A DNA stretch of 47,751 nt from the NCBI GenBank assembly GCA_937957685.1, contig CALGAO010000072.1, forward strand, positions 1 through 47,751, written 5' to 3'. Of the stretch, positions 7,266-15,907 are shown one piece after another. Numbering within the stretch: the first letter of the stretch is position 1; every line of letters starts with the position of its first letter. This DNA is from an uncultured Paenibacillaceae bacterium. GTDB lineage: Bacteria > Bacillota > Bacilli > Paenibacillales > DA-C8. Position numbers and translations under genes: made by a program. Below the pieces are notes generated by a model. That model had not been told where the DNA came from and ran no database searches. It saw only the letters and a list, made by a program, of their open reading frames with translations.

Positions 7266-9236
7266 TTACAGGTTCCGAAGCTCCTCTTCGGTGAATTCGA
7301 TCCATTCATTGAATTCTTGCTGCAGCTTCGCGTATTCCTGTTTCAGCTTCTCGTATTCCTCGTAGATCGACTGATCGGAGTTGGATTCCGCTGCAGCGGC
7401 CGCCTCGCTCAGGCGGAGCTCAACCTCTCGCAGCTCTGCTTGCAACTGCTCCCGCTCCTGCTTCAAGGTTTCCAGCTCCTGCTGCATGTCCGCATACCGC
7501 CTGCTTACTTCATGCAGTTCCTGCTGCGCTTCCTGATGCCGCTGGCTTAATTCAGCAAGTTCACGCCGCACTTCATCGCGTTGTCTTCCAAGCTCGTCGT
7601 AATCATGCTGCAGCGCATCATGATGCCTGCTGAGGTCATCATGTTCATGCTGCAATCCGTCATGAAGCTGGCTCAGGTTATCGTGTTCGCGCCGCAGATC
7701 GGTATATCGCTCGCTGAGGTCGTCATGCTCACGCCGCAGTTCGGCATGTCGCTTGTTGAGACCGTCATGCTCACGCCGCAGTTCGGCATGTCGCTTGCCG
7801 AGGTCTTCATGCTCACGCCGCAGATCGGCATGTCGCTGCGTCAACTCGCCAAGCTCTTGCTGCACTTTGTCATGTTTTCTGCGCAATTCGCCGAGCTCCT
7901 GTTGCAGTTCATCGTGCCTGCTGCACATATCGTCAAGCTCCTGTTGCAAGCCACGATGTTGTTGGATGGCCTCGCCGAGTTCGCGTTCCTTGGCCTCATA
8001 ACGATGGTTCAACGCGTTCAGTTCCTGCTGAAGCTGGCTGTTGCGGTCGCTCAGCTCACCATAGGAACGCTCGATATCCTCATAACGCTGCATCTGTTCA
8101 AGCAGCTGCTCCTCGATCTCCTTGTACGAAGCTCGCAGCTCTTGCAGTTCACGCACAGCATCGTTCTTGCTGGCCTCGAGACTGCTGACAGCCTCTTGTG
8201 CCTTGACCAGCTCCTGTGCCGTCTGCTCCTGCTTCGCGCGCAGCGCCTGCAGCTCCTGCTGCGCCGCTTCCCGCTGCTGCCGCGCCTCTGCCAGCTCCCG
8301 CGCTGTCTGCTCCTGCTTCGCGCGCAGCGCCTGCAGCTCCTGCTGCGCCGCTTCCCGCTGCTGCCGCGTCTCCGCCAGCTCCCGCGCTGTCTGCTCCTGC
8401 TTCGCGCGCAGCGCCTGCAGCTCCTGCTTCGCCGCTTCCCGCTGCTGCCGCGCTTCCGCCAGCTCCCGCGCTGTCTGCTCCTGCTTCGCGCGCAGCGTCT
8501 GCAGCTCCTGCTGCGCCGCTTCCCGCTGCTGCTGTGCCTGCGCCAGCTCCCGCGCCGTCTGCTCCTGCTTCGAGCGCAGTTCGTCGTTCTCGCGAACCGC
8601 CCCGTCATACTGACTTCGCAGTTCACCATTCTCGCGAAGCGCCTCATCGTAGCGACTCCGCAGTTCGCCAGCCTCGCGAATCGCTTCATTATATTGATCG
8701 CGCAGCTCATCCGCTCCGCGTACCGCTTCTTCATACTGACTGCGCAGCTCGCCAGACTCGCGCACGACCTTATCATATTGACTGCGGAGTGCCTGAAGCT
8801 CCTGCTGCGCGGCTTCCCGTTGCTGCCTCGCTTCCGCCAGCTCCCGCGCCGTCTGCTCCTGCTTCGCGCGCAGCTCGCCAGCTTCACGAACTGCCTCGTC
8901 ATATTGACTCCGCAGTTCATCAGCCTCGCGAACCGCCTCATCATAACGACTCCGCAGTTCGCTCAGCTCCTGATTCTTTTTGTCCATCGCTATGGCGTTC
9001 GCCCGCTCCAGCTGCTCCTTCATCTTCAGCATCTCATCTGAGATATTGATCGCCGTAAGCACAGCCAGACGGGCGATGTCCAGACGAGGATTCTGGGCGG
9101 CGAGTGCATGCATCTGCTCGTTCACGCGAGCTGCGACCATCGTCACGTAGCTGGCTGACGACGCCGAGTCGGCAAGCAATTTATATTTGGTGCCGAATAT
9201 TTCGACCTGAACACTGGTACGATCTTGAGACTTCAT
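7266..9236 (-). CDS. ZapA-like cell division protein with a very long coiled-coil extension
   Basis: A 656-residue protein. Residues 1 to about 85 (from MKSQDRTSVQVEIFGTKYKL to the ISDEMLKMKEQ region) match ZapA, the small protein that bundles FtsZ filaments at the division site. ZapA is normally about 85-100 residues; here it continues as roughly 570 residues of nearly unbroken coiled coil. The rod has blocks of 28-residue repeats (RAKQEQTARELAEARQQREA...), 14-residue repeats of ELRSQYDEAVREAG type, and H-rich repeats of LRREHDDLSERYTD type, all multiples of seven. There is no membrane segment. It lies 75 bases after pheT, the usual place for zapA in these bacteria. AGGAGG is 8 bases before the ATG at 9236. 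A spacer or scaffold role in division is inferred. Confidence 0.8.
   Translation of the reverse strand: MKSQDRTSVQVEIFGTKYKLLADSASSASYVTMVAARVNEQMHALAAQNPRLDIARLAVLTAINISDEMLKMKEQLERANAIAMDKKNQELSELRSRYDEAVREADELRSQYDEAVREAGELRAKQEQTARELAEARQQREAAQQELQALRSQYDKVVRESGELRSQYEEAVRGADELRDQYNEAIREAGELRSRYDEALRENGELRSQYDGAVRENDELRSKQEQTARELAQAQQQREAAQQELQTLRAKQEQTARELAEARQQREAAKQELQALRAKQEQTARELAETRQQREAAQQELQALRAKQEQTARELAEARQQREAAQQELQALRAKQEQTAQELVKAQEAVSSLEASKNDAVRELQELRASYKEIEEQLLEQMQRYEDIERSYGELSDRNSQLQQELNALNHRYEAKERELGEAIQQHRGLQQELDDMCSRHDELQQELGELRRKHDKVQQELGELTQRHADLRREHEDLGKRHAELRREHDGLNKRHAELRREHDDLSERYTDLRREHDNLSQLHDGLQHEHDDLSRHHDALQHDYDELGRQRDEVRRELAELSQRHQEAQQELHEVSRRYADMQQELETLKQEREQLQAELREVELRLSEAAAAAESNSDQSIYEEYEKLKQEYAKLQQEFNEWIEFTEEELRNL
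8202..8580 (-). repeat. tandem 84-bp coding repeats in the zapA-like gene
   Basis: About four to five nearly identical 84-base units encode the 28-residue coiled-coil block QTARELAEARQQREAAQQEL and its linker. A further separated copy lies near 8785-8875. Such near-identical repeats are prone to copy-number change and to assembly error. Confidence 0.8.
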
Positions 9237-9311
9237 GCTTGGCCCCTCCTGCACGCGCCTTTTCCCTTATGAATTCGCTGTTCGCTCCGCAATTTCCTTC
9301 CGCTGCAAGGC

Positions 9312-11738
9312 CTATTTTCGGAGCTGTGCGGAGAATGTCTGTTCCAGATGGTCGATAACCGCCTGATTTCGCTCATTCACTTCATCATCCGTCAAGGTTC
9401 GCTCCTCATCGCGATAGACAAGCGACAAAGCGACGCTCTTCTTGTCGCTGCCCAGCCGATCTCCGACATATACGTCGAACACCTCGACGGACTTCAGCCA
9501 GTCGCCGCCCGCCTCGCGAACTGCCGCCGTCAGGCTGGCCGCAGGCACGCCCCGATCCACGACGATCGCGATATCGCGCTGGATCGACGGATACTTCGGC
9601 AGGGCCTCGTAAGTAATGGAGATATCGGCGGCGTCCGCCAATGCGTCCAGCTCCAGCTCCCACACATACGTGTCATCCAGATCATAACGGCGCTGAAGCT
9701 CCGGGTGCAGCTGCCCGATCACGCCGGCGCGGCGTCCGCCGATCCGGATCTCGGCTGCCCGTCCCGGATGCAGGCCGTCCTGGGCCACCGCCCGATATTC
9801 CGCATCACGAATCGCCAGATGCGCAAGCAACCCGTCCAGCACACCCTTCAGGTCATAGAAATCCACCTTGCGCGCCTTGCCGCTCCAATGATCCGCAGCT
9901 GCCCTGCCCGTCCACAGGGCGCTGACGAGGAATTTCTCCTCCGGCTGCCTGGTCAGCACTTCCTCATCCGTCAGGAACACCTTGCCAATCTCAAAGACGG
10001 CGACATCGTCGATATTGCGGTTGCGATTGTAGACAGCCGTATCGATCAGATGCGGAATGAGGCTCGTGCGCAGCACGCTTCGCTCCGTGCTCATCGGCAT
10101 CGCCAGCTGCACCGGCTTCACGTCAGGGTACAGGCCGCGCCACTCGGCGATCCGATCCGGATGCGTGAAGGAGTACAGGATCGCTTCATGCAGCCCTGTC
10201 CCGTTCAGATAGCGGCTCACTTCCAGCCGGATGCGCTGACCATAGGTGCGCGAGCCAGGCGTCGTCACTCCGGTGATCGGCGTGCTCGGGATGTGGTCAT
10301 AGCCATGCAGGCGCGCGATCTCCTCGATCAGATCGACATCGCGCGTAATGTCTCCGCGACGCAGCGGCACCTCCACGACAAGATCCCCGTCTTGCTCCTC
10401 ATAAGTGAAATGCAACCGATCGAGTATCCCCCTGATCTCGGACAGGCTCAGCTCCGTGCCGAGGTAGTCGTTGACCCGCTTCACGCCTAGCCGGATCTTC
10501 GCCGCCTCGAAAGTGCGTGCGACCGCCTGGGTGATCCCCTGCGCGTGCTCGCCGCCAGCGACCTCGACGATCAGCGCGGCTGCGCGATTCAGCGCGGCGA
10601 TCACCGACTCCGGATTCACTTCCTTCTCGAAGCGCAGGCTCGATTCGGAGCGCAGCCCGAGCTGACGCGACGTCTTGCGCACGGTGCCGCCGTCGAACTT
10701 GGCTGACTCGAGCAGGATGCGCGTCGTTCCCGGCGTCACTTCCGAATTGGCGCCGCCCATGACCCCGGCCAGCGCCACCGCCTTCTCCGCGTCAGCGATG
10801 ACGAGCATGTGCGGCTCCAGCTTGCGCTCCTGATCGTCCAGGGTCGTGAGCACCTCGCCAGACTCCGCATAGCGCACCCGGATGCGGCCACCCGCCAGGC
10901 GATCCGCGTCAAATGCGTGCAGCGGCTGCCCATATTCGAGCATCACATAGTTCGTCACGTCGACGACGTTGTTGATCGGCCGGATGCCGGCAGCCATCAG
11001 GCGGTTCTGCAACCAGAGCGGGGACGGACCGATCTTCACGCCCTCGATGAGGCGGGCCGTGTACATCGAGCAGGCGTCAGCCGCCTCGATCGAGACGCTG
11101 AACTCGTCTGCCGCGCGCTTCGATCCCCTTTCCTCCAGCGAGGCCTCAGGCAGCTTCACCTCACGCCCCAGGATCGCCGCGATCTCATACGCCACCCCGA
11201 TCATGCTGAGACAATCCGAACGGTTCGGCGTCAGATCCAGCTCCAGCACCTCATCGTTCAGCGCCAGGAGCTCCGTGATATCCGTGCCGATCTCCGCTTG
11301 TTCAGGCAGCACGAGAATGCCCTCCTGGATCTCCTTCGGCAACAGCTTGTCGTTCATGCCCAGCTCCTTCGCCGAGCAGATCATGCCCTGCGACTCAACG
11401 CCGCGCAGCTTCGCCTTCTTGATCTTGAAATCGCCCGGCAGCACCGCCCCGATCTTCGCCACCGGAACCTTCTGCCCTGCCGCGACATTCGGAGCCCCGC
11501 AGACGATCTGCAGCAGCTCGTCCTCCCCCACGTCCACCGTACACAGGCTTAATTTGTCCGCATTGGGATGCTTCTCACGCGTCTTCACATAGCCGACGAC
11601 TACTCCGCTGACGCCGCGGTTGCGCTTCTCCACGACATCCACCTCGATGCCGCTGCGCGTCAGCTTCTCCGCCAGTTCTTCTCCCGTATATCCGCTCAAG
11701 TCCACATATTGGGACAGCCATTGCATGGATACCTTCAC
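9312..11738 (-). CDS. pheT: phenylalanine--tRNA ligase beta subunit
   Basis: An 808-residue beta subunit of the alpha2-beta2 PheRS, the expected family length. The N-terminal region (about 40-155) is the EMAP-II-like tRNA-binding domain (KTREKHPNADKLSLCTVDVG, CGAPNV). B3/B4 and B5 domains follow, the latter with RRGDITRDVDLIEEIARLHGYD. The last 95 residues form the FDX-ACB anticodon-binding domain (YPSIQRDIAIVVD). The start is GTG at 11738 with AAGGAGAGG upstream; the sequence MKVSMQWLSQYVDL agrees with known PheT N-termini. It is cotranscribed with pheS (21-base gap) and controlled by the T-box upstream of pheS. Confidence 0.98.
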   Translation of the reverse strand: MKVSMQWLSQYVDLSGYTGEELAEKLTRSGIEVDVVEKRNRGVSGVVVGYVKTREKHPNADKLSLCTVDVGEDELLQIVCGAPNVAAGQKVPVAKIGAVLPGDFKIKKAKLRGVESQGMICSAKELGMNDKLLPKEIQEGILVLPEQAEIGTDITELLALNDEVLELDLTPNRSDCLSMIGVAYEIAAILGREVKLPEASLEERGSKRAADEFSVSIEAADACSMYTARLIEGVKIGPSPLWLQNRLMAAGIRPINNVVDVTNYVMLEYGQPLHAFDADRLAGGRIRVRYAESGEVLTTLDDQERKLEPHMLVIADAEKAVALAGVMGGANSEVTPGTTRILLESAKFDGGTVRKTSRQLGLRSESSLRFEKEVNPESVIAALNRAAALIVEVAGGEHAQGITQAVARTFEAAKIRLGVKRVNDYLGTELSLSEIRGILDRLHFTYEEQDGDLVVEVPLRRGDITRDVDLIEEIARLHGYDHIPSTPITGVTTPGSRTYGQRIRLEVSRYLNGTGLHEAILYSFTHPDRIAEWRGLYPDVKPVQLAMPMSTERSVLRTSLIPHLIDTAVYNRNRNIDDVAVFEIGKVFLTDEEVLTRQPEEKFLVSALWTGRAAADHWSGKARKVDFYDLKGVLDGLLAHLAIRDAEYRAVAQDGLHPGRAAEIRIGGRRAGVIGQLHPELQRRYDLDDTYVWELELDALADAADISITYEALPKYPSIQRDIAIVVDRGVPAASLTAAVREAGGDWLKSVEVFDVYVGDRLGSDKKSVALSLVYRDEERTLTDDEVNERNQAVIDHLEQTFSAQLRK

Positions 11739-11759
11739 TTGTGTTCGCCTCTCCTTTCC

Positions 11760-12794
11760 TTACAGATGGGCAAATTGCCGCAAGAATCTCAGATCGTTCA
11801 TATAGAAATGCCGGATGTCATCAATGCCGTACTTCAGCATCGCGATCCGCTCCACACCCATGCCGAAGGCGAAACCACGATACTCCGCCGGATCATAGCC
11901 CGCCATCTCCAGCACGCGCGGGTGCACCATGCCGGAGCCAAGAATCTCGAGCCATCCGGTATGCTTGCACACGCGGCAGCCCTCACCGCGGCACATGACG
12001 CAGCTGACGTCCACCTCAGCGCTCGGCTCGGTGAACGGGAAGAAGCTCGGCCGCATGCGAATCTTCGTATCGCGTCCGAACATCTCCTGCGCGAACTGGA
12101 GCAGGGTCCCCTTCAGGTCGCTCATGCGGATGTTCCTGTCGATGACGAGCCCTTCGATCTGCGTAAATACATGCGAGTGCGTCGCATCGTCCTCGTCGCG
12201 ACGGTAGACGCGTCCCGGGCAGATGATCTTGACCGGCACCTCGCCCTTCATGCGCTCCATCGTGCGCACCTGCACCGGCGACGTATGCGTGCGCATGAGC
12301 AGCTCCTCCGTCACATAGAACGAATCCTGCATGTCGCGCGCCGGGTGATTCTTCGGCAGGTTCAGCGCTTCGAAATTGTAATAGTCGTGCTCCAGCTCGG
12401 GCCCTTCCGCGATCGAATAGCCCATGCCGAGGAAGATGTCCTCGATCTCGCGAATCACCTTGTTCAGCGGATGCGCCGCGCCTTGCGCGGGCCTCCTGCC
12501 CGGCAGCGTCACATCGATCGTCTCCGAGGCGAGGCGGCGCTCCGTCTCCAGGCGTTCGAGCTCGGACAGCTTCTGCTCGAGCACGCGCTCGATCTCCGCT
12601 CTTACCTCGTTTGCCAGCTGCCCGATGACGGGTCTCTCTTCCGCTGACAGTGCTCCCATCCCGCGCAATACCTCGGTCAGGGCGCCTTTCTTGCCCATAT
12701 ACTTGACGCGCAGATCGCTGAGCGCTTGCTGCGAGTCCGCCTGCGCAAGCTCGGCCAGGGCAGCTTCCTTCAATGCCTTAAGCTTCTCTTTCAT
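11760..12794 (-). CDS. pheS: phenylalanine--tRNA ligase alpha subunit
   Basis: A 344-residue alpha subunit holding the class II aminoacylation core that charges tRNA-Phe. After an N-terminal coiled coil the catalytic motifs are visible: HPARDMQDSFYV, HTSPVQVRTM, RPSFFPFTEPSAEVDV, and motif 3 GFAFGMGVERIAMLKYGIDDIRHFY. I chose the ATG giving MKEKLKALKEA; AAAGGAGG lies 12 bases upstream, slightly long. The longer frame upstream starts inside the leader and is not supported. First gene of the pheST operon behind a Phe-type T-box. Confidence 0.98.
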   Translation of the reverse strand: MKEKLKALKEAALAELAQADSQQALSDLRVKYMGKKGALTEVLRGMGALSAEERPVIGQLANEVRAEIERVLEQKLSELERLETERRLASETIDVTLPGRRPAQGAAHPLNKVIREIEDIFLGMGYSIAEGPELEHDYYNFEALNLPKNHPARDMQDSFYVTEELLMRTHTSPVQVRTMERMKGEVPVKIICPGRVYRRDEDDATHSHVFTQIEGLVIDRNIRMSDLKGTLLQFAQEMFGRDTKIRMRPSFFPFTEPSAEVDVSCVMCRGEGCRVCKHTGWLEILGSGMVHPRVLEMAGYDPAEYRGFAFGMGVERIAMLKYGIDDIRHFYMNDLRFLRQFAHL

Positions 12795-12833
12795 GTGTGA
12801 ATCGAACCTCCTTTGATTGCTAAGCAACTCAAC

Positions 12834-13204
12834 AAAAAAGACTCCTTCGCCTCATAAGGGACGAAAGAGTCCGTGGTACCACCCTTGTTACAGCCTTCCA
12901 TCCCGCTTCCCCAGAGACCCGCTTCTCCGGATCCCCGCATGTCGAAGCGCATGACAAGGCTGTCGCTCTATGGAAGTTAACGGTTCCAGCCGGTACCCCC
13001 TACTTGCGAATCGCCGGTTGCTCCGATCCGCCGTATCTGCGCGTGATCGAGCCATCGCGAACGTTTCAGGGGACTGCTCCGGAGCGAACTTCAGCAACCT
13101 CGCATCCCGGCGGCGCTCTCAATCTCCGGCGCCTCCTCCCTGTTGGCCAAGCTCTGCCTACTCTTCTCCATCACAGCAATTTCAAGTCCATCATATTCAG
13201 ATTA
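12834..13204 (-). promoter_or_regulatory. T-box riboswitch, phenylalanine-specific (pheS leader)
   Basis: The minus-strand leader has the T-box core AAGGGTGGTACCACG at 12872-12886, followed by a terminator stem GACTC...GAGTC with six T at 12834-12870. In Stem I the stretch GAAGTTCGCTCCGGAGC places a TTC codon (Phe) at 13086-13088 in the specifier position, as expected ahead of pheS. Uncharged tRNA-Phe should favour the antiterminator and raise pheST expression. Confidence 0.92.
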
Positions 13205-13209
13205 CCCGT

Positions 13210-13238
13210 ACTATAACATGTTCGATCTGGAAATGCAA
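13210..13238 (-). promoter_or_regulatory. sigma-A type promoter of the pheST leader
   Basis: On the minus strand TTGCAT (13233-13238) and TATAGT (13210-13215) are separated by 17 bases, placing transcription start near 13203, at the beginning of the T-box. Confidence 0.75.
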
Positions 13239-13245
13239 CGGTCTC

Positions 13246-14538
13246 TCACCAAGCCTCGAACTCCCGTTCATACTCCGTCACCTTGCCATGCTCATCCGTG
13301 ACGATCACGCGGGCCGTCCAGGCGCCCGGGCGATCGAGCTGCGCACCCTGCCCCCTGAAACGATGCTCGATGAAGCCGGGGAACGACAGCGTGTATTCAT
13401 TCTCCACCGGCGCAAGAGCGACCGGTCGAGGCGGCCCATCGCCGCGCTGCAGGGTCAGCGCTACGGATTGCGGTCCGGACTGCTCCTCGGGCAACCATAC
13501 CTTGACGACGAAGGAATTGATGCCTGGCTGATTCGGTGTGATCTGAAGCGTCATGTGGATGTCGGCGCCCATCACATGCCAGTCCAATGGCTTCTCATGC
13601 GGCGTCGGATGCTGCGAGGTCATCGCTCCGACGACCAGCAGCACCAGGGCAAGAGCCCCCAGCTCCAGCTTCAGCAGGCGGCCAAGCCCTGCCCCGCGCT
13701 TCTTCCACGCCCGGCGCACGAAGAAGCCGATGATCAACACCAGAGCCACAGCGCCCAGCTTGATCAGCAGCCATCTGCCCCAAGGCGTGCCGTAAACGTA
13801 TTCGATGGAAGGCAGGTAAACGACCGCATCGACCGTACCTGTCACAGCCAGCGCGATGACCGAGCCTGTCGCCGCCCGCGACACAACAGGCAGCCAGGCC
13901 TGCCGCCTGTCCCCGGCCTTCCTCAGCATATACACCGCGAAGAGGATCCCGCCCAGCCACACGGACACCGCGATCCAGTGGATCACATACGACGGCAACG
14001 TCAGCCACCGCATCGGATAGCTGGAGCTGTGGCCGCCGAGACCAGTCGCAGCCGCAAGCAGCACGATCCAGACCAGATCCAGCGTCCTGTTCCGGAACAG
14101 GACGAACACGCTGCCCAGCGCGAAGGCGCCAAGGGCGATATACGACCATCCCTGCACGTAGCCGAACAACGCCTTCAGGAAGTCCATGTTGACGCTGAGC
14201 TGCAGGTCGTACAGGTACACAAACGCATACCCCAGGCAGGCCAGGAAATACAAACGGACGAACAGCGCGCCGATGTCCCGAACCCTGGTCTCCTGCGCTC
14301 CGAACCGCACCATCGCCTCGCTCCACAGCACCCATCCGGCAAGCGTTGTAAAGGTCAGGTAATAGATGACCTTCAGGATATAGGAAAAGACCACCCAGGA
14401 CATTCCCGCCTCCTGCAAGGCACCGCCCGGATGATGATCATGAATGGCGGCCATGGCGTTGACCTCTGTTCCCATCAGCAGCCACAGAGTCACCATCGCC
14501 AGCGCAGCGACAAGCCTGCCGCTTCCCTTCAAACGCAT
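13246..14538 (-). CDS. CopD-family membrane protein (copper resistance D domain)
   Basis: About 430 residues with an N-terminal signal or helix and around eight further membrane segments. The central part (GWVLWSEAMVRFG, PSYVIHWIAVSVWLGGILFAVYM, PWGRWLLIKLGAVALVLIIG) is typical of the CopD/YcnJ copper family; the His in the HWIAVSVWLGG helix is characteristic. The C-terminal 110 residues look like an extracytoplasmic beta domain (DIHMTLQITPNQPGINSF...) resembling the tail of YcnJ-type proteins. The CopC domain seen at the start of some YcnJ proteins is absent. Copper uptake or delivery is the family expectation. ATGs at 14547 and 14538 are both possible; GGGAGAGG is better spaced for 14538. 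Confidence 0.78.
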   Translation of the reverse strand: MRLKGSGRLVAALAMVTLWLLMGTEVNAMAAIHDHHPGGALQEAGMSWVVFSYILKVIYYLTFTTLAGWVLWSEAMVRFGAQETRVRDIGALFVRLYFLACLGYAFVYLYDLQLSVNMDFLKALFGYVQGWSYIALGAFALGSVFVLFRNRTLDLVWIVLLAAATGLGGHSSSYPMRWLTLPSYVIHWIAVSVWLGGILFAVYMLRKAGDRRQAWLPVVSRAATGSVIALAVTGTVDAVVYLPSIEYVYGTPWGRWLLIKLGAVALVLIIGFFVRRAWKKRGAGLGRLLKLELGALALVLLVVGAMTSQHPTPHEKPLDWHVMGADIHMTLQITPNQPGINSFVVKVWLPEEQSGPQSVALTLQRGDGPPRPVALAPVENEYTLSFPGFIEHRFRGQGAQLDRPGAWTARVIVTDEHGKVTEYEREFEAW

Positions 14539-14573
14539 GCTCTGCATCCTCTCCCAGCACGTTCTGCATATTC

Positions 14574-14628
14574 GCAGATGATGAGACTTGCGCTCAGGCG
14601 CGACCCGGCATCCAGCCTCATCATCTGC
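14574..14628. repeat. perfect 12-bp inverted repeat upstream of the copD-like gene
   Basis: GCAGATGATGAG and CTCATCATCTGC are perfect complements separated by 31 bases. It lies 36 bases upstream of the copD-like start and downstream of the zinc-ribbon gene. It could be a weak terminator or an operator; no T tract follows. Confidence 0.5.
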
Positions 14629-14656
14629 GTCCGGCCACCGAATGATCTGCAGACAA

Positions 14657-14676
14657 CCGTTCTTCGCCTAGAACGG
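14657..14676 (-). terminator. short hairpin downstream of the zinc-ribbon gene
   Basis: CCGTTCT and AGAACGG pair over a 6-base loop, 44 bases after the zinc-ribbon stop on the minus strand. The following bases are only partly T-rich, so this is a possible rather than certain terminator. Confidence 0.4.
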
Positions 14677-14719
14677 TCCGACCCGCTTTCAGCAACCCGT
14701 CGAAGCCTCGATCGAAGCC

Positions 14720-15025
14720 TTAATTGATGCGGATGAGCAGTTTGCCCTCCTGATTGCGGCCCAGCAGCGTGCCGCACTTCGGACAGGCTCCGGGCTGCTT
14801 GCCCACGACGATCGGCTGGCCGCAGCTTGGACACAGCTCAACGCCGCGCCCCCCGCTGAATCCCGCTCTGCCGAAGCTTCCTCCGGCCGTGTGGATGGAG
14901 GTTCCGGGCCTGCTCAGACCGAGGAACCTGAGCACCTTGTTAAACAACCCCAGGATGATCAGGATCCCGATGACGATCACGAGCAAGATCGCAAATCCCA
15001 ACAATTTGAACAACGCCAGTATCAT
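14720..15025 (-). CDS. small membrane protein with C-terminal zinc ribbon
   Basis: A 101-residue protein with one strong N-terminal membrane segment (LLGFAILLVIVIGILIILGLF), a Gly/Ser-rich linker, and a zinc ribbon with two CxxC knuckles, CPSC and CPKC, 17 residues apart. The topology suggests a membrane-anchored cytoplasmic zinc ribbon. No specific function is known to me. GAGGAG lies 12 bases before the ATG. It runs in the same direction as the copD-like gene, about 180 bases upstream of it. Confidence 0.72.
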   Translation of the reverse strand: MILALFKLLGFAILLVIVIGILIILGLFNKVLRFLGLSRPGTSIHTAGGSFGRAGFSGGRGVELCPSCGQPIVVGKQPGACPKCGTLLGRNQEGKLLIRIN

Positions 15026-15493
15026 CGATGTCAGCCGCTCCTCACACGTTTATTCATATGGCTCTGTTTTATCTTCGGTGTTGTGGATGACGGGAGACAG
15101 GAACTGCTATCCACGTTGGCATCTCGTCATAATAAAGAATCCACTTTCCGTTGGCTCCAGGCCATCCGATGGTCAGCAACAACCGTTTGAAACACAGCCT
15201 TATTCATCATATAACTGCAGTATAGACGTTTGAAAGGTTCCCGGTCAATTTGGGGTCCGCGATGTTCACAGGACCTTCAAAGCCCGGTTGATGCCACTTA
15301 GGCACTTATCCCGCCAGCTTCCTTGCCGATCCGTTGCCGATGAATCCATGGAATCATGTGCGGCACCGACCGAGTCGCCAGGCAGAACCTTCACCTGTCA
15401 GCCGTCCAGACCTTGACCGAACTGTTCTTGCGAGCGCCAACCGACTGCTCGGCCTGGTCCCTAACATACAGCCAGCCATGCCTGCCAGCACCG
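15026..15493. other. gene-free stretch of 468 bases
   Basis: No gene with a ribosome site or family similarity is seen on either strand. The part nearest the following gene (about 15375-15480) weakly repeats the 3' end of the gamma-glutamylcyclotransferase-like gene, for example GGCTGGCTGTATGT against GGCTGGGTGTATGT. The rest shows nothing I can interpret. Confidence 0.4.
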
Positions 15494-15889
15494 TCATCGC
15501 TCATCCGGCTTCCTGCCCTTGCGCCGCACCTGATTGCGCCAGGAGCCGTCCGGAATGCGCGGACACCCCCGCGAATCGTTCCACACATACACCCAGCCGG
15601 ACAGCCGCGGATCAAAGGCGTCCACGACGAGCACCCGCTCATACTCATTGTCCTGTCCAGGACCATGGTACCCCTCCAGCTCGTCCATCGGGGCCAGCGC
15701 TTCCTCCCGCAGCGTCAGCCACTCGCCTTCCACCAGACCTCCATCATCCAGCACCAGCCCCGGGTATGGGCCGTAATCATACAGCGTGCCGCGCAACGTT
15801 CCGGGCCTGGCCTCCACCACATACGGCTCCACGACGGGATAGTTGGCTTCTCCCGGCAGCAACGTGCCGTAAACGAATACCTTCAGCAA
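15494..15889 (-). CDS. gamma-glutamylcyclotransferase (GGCT/AIG2-like) family protein
   Basis: A 131-residue single-domain protein. The N-terminus VFVYGTLLPGEAN is the family's substrate-binding loop, and MDELEGYHG contains the Glu normally acting as the catalytic residue. Members cyclise gamma-glutamyl amines or amino acids to 5-oxoproline, but the exact substrate cannot be read from sequence. The start codon is TTG, preceded by GGTGGGAG at short spacing. It lies 18 bases after the lipoprotein gene and is probably cotranscribed with it. The C-terminus is very basic (RRKGRKPDER). Confidence 0.85.
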   Translation of the reverse strand: MLKVFVYGTLLPGEANYPVVEPYVVEARPGTLRGTLYDYGPYPGLVLDDGGLVEGEWLTLREEALAPMDELEGYHGPGQDNEYERVLVVDAFDPRLSGWVYVWNDSRGCPRIPDGSWRNQVRRKGRKPDER

Positions 15890-15907
15890 GCTCTCCCACC
15901 TTCGTCT

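Noticed and set aside
7581..9041. long plus-strand reading frame of 486 codons
   Set aside because: It is the complement of the heptad-repeat ZapA gene; its Leu/Arg-rich repeats mirror the coding repeats of the other strand and it has no ribosome site.
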